From an uncultured Dehalococcoidia bacterium (GTDB lineage Bacteria > Chloroflexota > Dehalococcoidia > Lucifugimonadales > JAAXIE01): a stretch of DNA of 64,000 nt. The stretch is taken from positions 1,054,001 through 1,118,000 of the forward strand of contig OX638353.1 in NCBI GenBank assembly GCA_951813255.1, read 5' to 3'. Both the position numbers and the translations under genes were made by a program. This document shows positions 60,340 through 64,000 of the stretch, piece after piece (within the stretch, counting starts at the first letter, position 1; each line of letters opens with the position of its first letter). Below the pieces are notes generated by a model. That model was given only the letters and a program-made list of their open reading frames with translations, did not search any database and was not told the DNA's origin.

Positions 60340-60804
60340 CTCTGGCGGCGCGTCATCCAGCCGCCATTCTTCCGTAGCCACCGCTCGCCCCAAGGCCAGC
60401 AGGGCAATCTCTATCTGGCGTATACGCGTCCGGTAAGTAAAATCCACCATCTTCCGCACCGCGTCCTCACTCACCTCTAAACGCCCAGCAAGTTCCCCAC
60501 AGGAAACCCCCTGCTCCCGCATTGCCCTGTACAAAGCAAGCTTAGCCGCTGCCAACGGAGGCACCGGAATCAACACCTGTCCATGCTCCGGCTCGCTAGG
60601 ATGAGGAATATCCTTACCACGGTCAATATAGCTAGCCAGAGCCACTTCTAGTACATCTATCGCCATTTCCACAGCTTCTGTCCAAGACCACCCGCCCGTA
60701 TTACACCCATAGATATCAGGGAAGGTGACGTTGTAGGCTTCCCTGCCGGTCAGTCGCAACTCCTCTTCATCGCGGATGATGTTGCAGGGGTAGACGTAGC
60801 GCAT
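60298..60804 (-). CDS. hicB: HicB-family antitoxin with C-terminal HTH, copy 1
   Basis: A 168-residue long-form HicB: AYNVTFPDIYGCNTGGWSW with the TEAVEMAIDVLEVALASYID helix, then from about residue 85 a helix-turn-helix region (AKLALYRAMREQGVSCGELAGRL). The start follows directly after the stop of the broken hicA copy 1. It is closely related to copy 2 (61006), indicating tandem duplication. Without an intact toxin it may be an orphan antitoxin. Its C-terminal coding end overlaps the end of the convergent MetE-like gene. Confidence 0.85.
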   Translation of the reverse strand: MRYVYPCNIIRDEEELRLTGREAYNVTFPDIYGCNTGGWSWTEAVEMAIDVLEVALASYIDRGKDIPHPSEPEHGQVLIPVPPLAAAKLALYRAMREQGVSCGELAGRLEVSEDAVRKMVDFTYRTRIRQIEIALLALGRAVATEEWRLDDAPPELPELVGSEAGALG

Positions 60805-61009
60805 TTAGAACGCCCTCCTGTCAATGTGCAAGTCCCTCAACATGCCATGAAGGGTGCCGGTTGTTATCTCTCCATGCTGGACGGTGTGCTGACTCGCCTA
60901 TGCAGACTTCACTATGACTCCCTTTACGGCGGGAGGGGTCATGGGAAAAGTATAGCCCGTGCTTCCGAGCATACCACCGCGCCCGTCGCACGAACTCCCG
61001 CCCATTCAC
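60805..61009 (-). pseudogene. hicA: hicA toxin copy 1, frameshifted
   Basis: From GTG at 61009 the first frame encodes NGREFVRRARWYARKHG followed by the catalytic region KGSHSEVCIGESA, then shifts. The expected C-terminus HTVQHGEITTGTLHGMLRDL continues in a different frame and stops with TAA at 60805-60807, immediately before hicB. Compared with the intact copy 2, loss of one AC from a short CACA tract near 60890 would explain the break. The start overlaps the hicB copy 2 stop by four bases (GTGA). Confidence 0.75.
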
Positions 61010-61497
61010 GCCTCGCTCCCGACCAATTCTGGCAAAGGCACTGCCGCAGGCAACAGCATATCCTCCGACACAACCGCCCGCCCCAAGGACAGCAGCGCAA
61101 TTTCCACATGGCGGACGGGCGTCCGGTGGGCCAAGTCCACCAAATGCCGTACATCGGACTCACCAATCTCCAAGCGGGCGGCTAATCCAGTATGAGAAAT
61201 GCCTTGCTCCAGCATGGCCGAGTACAACGACAGTTTGGCAGCCGGAAGCGGCGGAACTGGGATCATCACTTGACGTTCAGTAGGGCTAGAGGGACTGGGA
61301 ATCTCCTTCCCCGCATCGACATAGAAGCTCAGAGCGACCTCCAGCACGTCGATAGCCATCTCGACGGCTTCCTTCCACGACCATCCACATGTGATGGCTT
61401 CCGGTATATCAGGGAAAGTCACGTCATACCCCGTCCGGCCTGTTATTCTCTCCTCTTCCTCATCACCGACAATATCGCACGGGTATACATATCGCAC
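61006..61497 (-). CDS. hicB: HicB-family antitoxin with C-terminal HTH, copy 2
   Basis: A 163-residue long HicB (GYDVTFPDIPEAITCGWSW, then a helix-turn-helix from about residue 85: AKLSLYSAMLEQGISHTGL). It neutralises HicA copy 2 and probably represses the operon through its DNA-binding domain. It begins four bases after the hicA copy 2 stop and ends overlapping the hicA copy 1 start. Confidence 0.88.
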   Translation of the reverse strand: MRYVYPCDIVGDEEEERITGRTGYDVTFPDIPEAITCGWSWKEAVEMAIDVLEVALSFYVDAGKEIPSPSSPTERQVMIPVPPLPAAKLSLYSAMLEQGISHTGLAARLEIGESDVRHLVDLAHRTPVRHVEIALLSLGRAVVSEDMLLPAAVPLPELVGSEA

Positions 61498-61500
61498 GAT

Positions 61501-61722
61501 TCAAAACTCCCTCGGATTGATTTGTAGCTGCCGGAACATCGCAGCCAGTGTGTTAGGGCGAATCTCTCCATACTGAACGAAAGTGCTGCGCCCGCCAACC
61601 CTCAATTCGTCGTGACTCCCTTTTCCGTAGGCAGGATCGTAAGAAAAAGACAACCTGTTTCTCCGGGCATACCGCCTCGCCCGTCGCACGAACTCCCGCC
61701 CGTTCACCGTCGCACATAGCAC
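61501..61722 (-). CDS. hicA: HicA-family mRNA interferase toxin, copy 2
   Basis: A 73-residue HicA: NGREFVRRARRYARRNRLSF, the catalytic His in YGKGSHDELRVGG and the C-terminus YGEIRPNTLAAMFRQLQI. GTG at 61707 matches the copy 1 start, but GTG at 61722 lies right after AGGAGG; the exact start is uncertain. It appears intact and is the first gene of the four-gene HicABAB block. It is divergent from the ThDP enzyme. Confidence 0.88.
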   Translation of the reverse strand: MLCATVNGREFVRRARRYARRNRLSFSYDPAYGKGSHDELRVGGRSTFVQYGEIRPNTLAAMFRQLQINPREF

Positions 61723-61732
61723 ACCTCCTCAT

Positions 61733-61761
61733 TTGCACCCCTCACTGACAGGGCGTAGAAT
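61733..61761 (+). promoter_or_regulatory. Candidate sigma-70 type promoter
   Basis: TTGCAC (61733-61738), a 17-base spacer and TAGAAT (61756-61761) lie 45 bases before the ThDP-enzyme ATG, in the gap divergent to hicA. Confidence 0.5.
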
Positions 61762-61806
61762 CGCGCCCAATACCCCCTCACAATACACACCCACAAGAGG
61801 TAACGA

Positions 61807-63495
61807 ATGGCAGACATCGCCGGATACAGCATCGTAGCCAAATCCCTAAAGCGCCTAGGCGTCACCCACGTGTGCAGCGTCCCCGGCGGACCCGTCCTCG
61901 AAACCATCGCCGCCTGCGGCGAAGAGGGCATCCGTCCCATCGGCATGCGCAACGAGCAGGCAGCCGTCATGATGGCCGCCGCCCAGAACTACAGCGCAGG
62001 CAAGCTCGTCTGCGTCCCCATCCTCGCCTCCGGTCCCGGCGTCAGCAACGCCGCCACCGGCATGCTCGTCGCCAAGGACAACTGCTGGCCCCTCCTCGTC
62101 CTCGGCGGGCGCAGCGCCCTCAACACTCGCGGCCTAGGCCCCTTCCAGGAGTTGGATGGTGTGCCCGTCTTCCGCCCCCTGTCCAAGTGGGCCGAGACCG
62201 TGGACCGCCCCACCCGCATACCCGACTTCCTAGCCCGCGGTGTCCTCACCGCCACCTCAGGCCGGCCCGGTCCCGTCTTCCTCGACCTCCCCCAAGACGT
62301 GCTCCTGTCCCAGACCGATGAAGAGCGGATCACGCTGCCCCACCCTTACGACGGCGTTGCCCGCCCAGCCGGCGACCCCGAACTCATAAAAGAAGCCGCC
62401 GAACTCCTCCTCAACGCCGAGTCTCCCCTCATGATCGTCGGCAAAGGTGTCCGCTGGTCCGAGCCCTTCTCCGAGTTGCGCGAGTTGACCGAAACCCTCG
62501 GCATGCCCTTCCTCACCTCTCCCATGGGCCGCGGCTTCATCCCCGACGACCATCCCCTCTGCATGGGCGCCGCCCGCTCCATGGCCCAGCGTGGCGCCGA
62601 CGTCGTCCTCCTCGTCGGCACCCGCCTCAACTGGACCTTCCGCTTGGGCACCGAACTCGGCCCCGACACCAAGATCATCCAGATCGACATCGACCCCACC
62701 GAGATCGGCCTCAACCGCCAACCCACCGTCGGCATCGTTGGCGACGTAAAGCCCGTCCTCCAGCAGTTGCTTGGTGAACTGCAAGGCCACACCAGCGGTA
62801 TGGCCGAGCGCGCCGCCGAGTCCCCATGGGTCACGGGCCTACAGGAGAAGCGCACCGAGAACGAATCAGGGCTGGAGAACTTCTACATACAAGCCGACCA
62901 ACTCCCCATGACCCCTCATCGCATGCTCAAGGAGATCAAGGACTTCATCCCCCGCGACACCACCGTAGTCGTCGACGGCAACATCATCCTCGGCGCAGGC
63001 CGTCAGGTGATACCCTCCTACGAGCCCGCCACCCGCCTCAACTCCGGCTCCAACGGCTGCATGGGCGTCGGCGTCCCCTTCGCCCTCGGCGCAAAGCTCG
63101 CCCGCCCCGACAAGCCCGTCGTCGGCATCATAGGCGACTGCGCCTTCGGTTTCAGCGCCATGGAAATGGAGACCGCCCTGCGACATAACATCCCAGTCGT
63201 CTACCTCATCGCCAACAACGACGGCATCTCCGGCGCAACCATCCAGGACGCCAACATGCCCGACCACCCCGAACGCGTCATGATGTACACGGAAGACATC
63301 CACTACGAGCGCATCATCACCGCCTTCGGTGGCCACGCCGAGTACGTTGAGCGCCCCGAAGACATCCAGCCAGCCATGCAGCGCGCCTTCGACTCCGGCA
63401 AAGCAGCCTGCATCAACGTCAAACTCGACCCCCGCGCCCCCTTCCCCGGCCCCGGCGGCCAGATGCGCCCCCACCGCGCCACCCTCTCCTACTAG
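61807..63495 (+). CDS. Thiamine diphosphate-dependent enzyme (acetolactate synthase / 2-hydroxyacyl-CoA lyase-like)
   Basis: A 562-residue ThDP enzyme with the three-domain plan. The N-terminal PYR domain has the cofactor-activating Glu50 in MRNEQAA. The middle Rossmann domain has LLVGTRLNWTF. The C-terminal PP domain has the ThDP/Mg motif GDCAFGFSAMEMETA near residue 442, ending at ANND near 470. The typical GDG reads GDC, which occurs in some relatives. It resembles oxalyl-CoA decarboxylase/2-hydroxyacyl-CoA lyase and acetolactate synthase; which substrate is used cannot be told. AGAGGT precedes the ATG. Codons are strongly C-ending. Confidence 0.9.
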   Translation: MADIAGYSIVAKSLKRLGVTHVCSVPGGPVLETIAACGEEGIRPIGMRNEQAAVMMAAAQNYSAGKLVCVPILASGPGVSNAATGMLVAKDNCWPLLVLGGRSALNTRGLGPFQELDGVPVFRPLSKWAETVDRPTRIPDFLARGVLTATSGRPGPVFLDLPQDVLLSQTDEERITLPHPYDGVARPAGDPELIKEAAELLLNAESPLMIVGKGVRWSEPFSELRELTETLGMPFLTSPMGRGFIPDDHPLCMGAARSMAQRGADVVLLVGTRLNWTFRLGTELGPDTKIIQIDIDPTEIGLNRQPTVGIVGDVKPVLQQLLGELQGHTSGMAERAAESPWVTGLQEKRTENESGLENFYIQADQLPMTPHRMLKEIKDFIPRDTTVVVDGNIILGAGRQVIPSYEPATRLNSGSNGCMGVGVPFALGAKLARPDKPVVGIIGDCAFGFSAMEMETALRHNIPVVYLIANNDGISGATIQDANMPDHPERVMMYTEDIHYERIITAFGGHAEYVERPEDIQPAMQRAFDSGKAACINVKLDPRAPFPGPGGQMRPHRATLSY

Positions 63496-63504
63496 CGGCT
63501 GGTT

Positions 63505-64000
63505 ATGCCGACAACGGGCACGTCTATGGGCACGGATGATTGGGCCTCCTTGCTCGTATCGTGCCCTGTCGGCTGTGCCTTCCTCCTCACCATCCAGCGA
63601 GATCAGGAGCCCGTTGCTTCCGCCATCACTCCACCACAGGCCTTCGCGCGACTCGCCATAGCCAGGGATATAGTCAACCCATGGTCGCAAGGTTTCGATC
63701 AGGACGTTAAGGCCCTCCTTGCGCGAGGGCCACACTTGACCGACCTTGCCCGCGAGATGCTAGCCAGCCCCGAAAGTCGTTGGTGGACAGCCCCATTCGA
63801 CCGCAGCCGACAGGTTTTCATCGTCGAAGAAGGCGACGACCAACAACCGGATACGCCAGCAAATGTCAGGTGGGAGGCATACGCCGAGCGACCGATCACA
63901 CGTCGCGTCACTTCGACGTTGCGGGATAAATACTCATGTCTCGACACAATCATAGCCTCAGGCATCGGAGATTGGCCCTCTGGTCCATGGCGCAGATACG
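63505..64000 (+). CDS. Unidentified protein, 3' end outside window
   Basis: An open frame from ATG at 63505 to the right edge, 165 residues visible. I do not recognise it. Visible features are a helical N-terminal half (PPQAFARLAIARDIV, DVKALLARGPHLTDLAREML) and a more charged region SPESRWWTAPFDRSRQVFIVEEGDD. It starts nine bases after the stop of the ThDP enzyme, so the two may be co-transcribed. An alternative start is ATG at 63526. The codon pattern looks coding, and the opposite strand gives no better ORF. Confidence 0.6.
   Translation, partial: MPTTGTSMGTDDWASLLVSCPVGCAFLLTIQRDQEPVASAITPPQAFARLAIARDIVNPWSQGFDQDVKALLARGPHLTDLAREMLASPESRWWTAPFDRSRQVFIVEEGDDQQPDTPANVRWEAYAERPITRRVTSTLRDKYSCLDTIIASGIGDWPSGPWRRY

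Overview
The window is GC-rich bacterial DNA carrying about 60 densely packed genes on both strands. No rRNA, tRNA or CRISPR array was seen. The content suggests a Chloroflexota bacterium of the Dehalococcoidia/SAR202 type. The pointers are five luciferase-like or NtaA-like flavin monooxygenases, four Rieske oxygenases, three amidohydrolase-2 enzymes, three lipoprotein solute-binding proteins without permeases, two stand-alone MetE-like proteins and many toxin-antitoxin genes. The phylum is an inference from gene content, not from a marker gene.

Layout. 1-1709: a cobalt-type nitrile hydratase operon read leftwards (beta, then alpha, which runs off the left edge), with a HicAB module between the subunits whose toxin gene is frameshifted. 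1921-9726: amidohydrolase, family-5 solute-binding lipoprotein, flavin monooxygenase, Rieske oxygenase and a second solute-binding lipoprotein. 9833-12913: BrnTA and two flavin monooxygenases. 13066-15635: cysteine hydrolase and two tandem EamA transporters that appear to start at CTG. 15684-19183: GIY-YIG nuclease, gentisate-dioxygenase-like cupin, two tandem PaREP1/HEPN-like proteins and a coupled 96-aa protein plus HEPN protein. 19267-28982: two amidohydrolases flanking a type III-like restriction-modification operon with a PIN-domain gene between Res and Mod, plus an AT-richer intergenic region with nine GTCACA/TGTGAC words. 29032-38980: NIPSNAP, FMN 2-hydroxyacid oxidase, ABC-F ATPase, aspartic protease, DUF1800/HicAB/DUF1501, NHL propeller, MsrA and SDR. 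38991-48494: three close Rieske paralogues, NYN protein, MetE-like protein, cupin, third solute-binding protein and HAD dehalogenase. 48547-58759: frameshifted alpha/beta hydrolase, VapBC, flavin monooxygenase, esterase, two MFS transporters, class II aldolase, RidA and Asp-box propeller. 58760-64000: repeat-rich gap, MetE-like protein, two tandem HicAB modules (one toxin broken), ThDP enzyme and an unidentified gene cut by the right edge.

How the genes fit together. Most metabolic genes fit oxidative breakdown of organic compounds: uptake lipoproteins and MFS/EamA transporters; Rieske and flavin monooxygenases for oxygen insertion; amidohydrolases, esterases, dehalogenase and ring-cleavage cupin for later steps; and nitrile hydratase for nitriles. 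No ferredoxin, reductase or ABC permease genes lie nearby, so those partners must be encoded elsewhere. The second theme is stress and defence: about eight toxin-antitoxin-like loci plus one restriction system. In three places a toxin-type gene sits between two genes that normally work as a pair.
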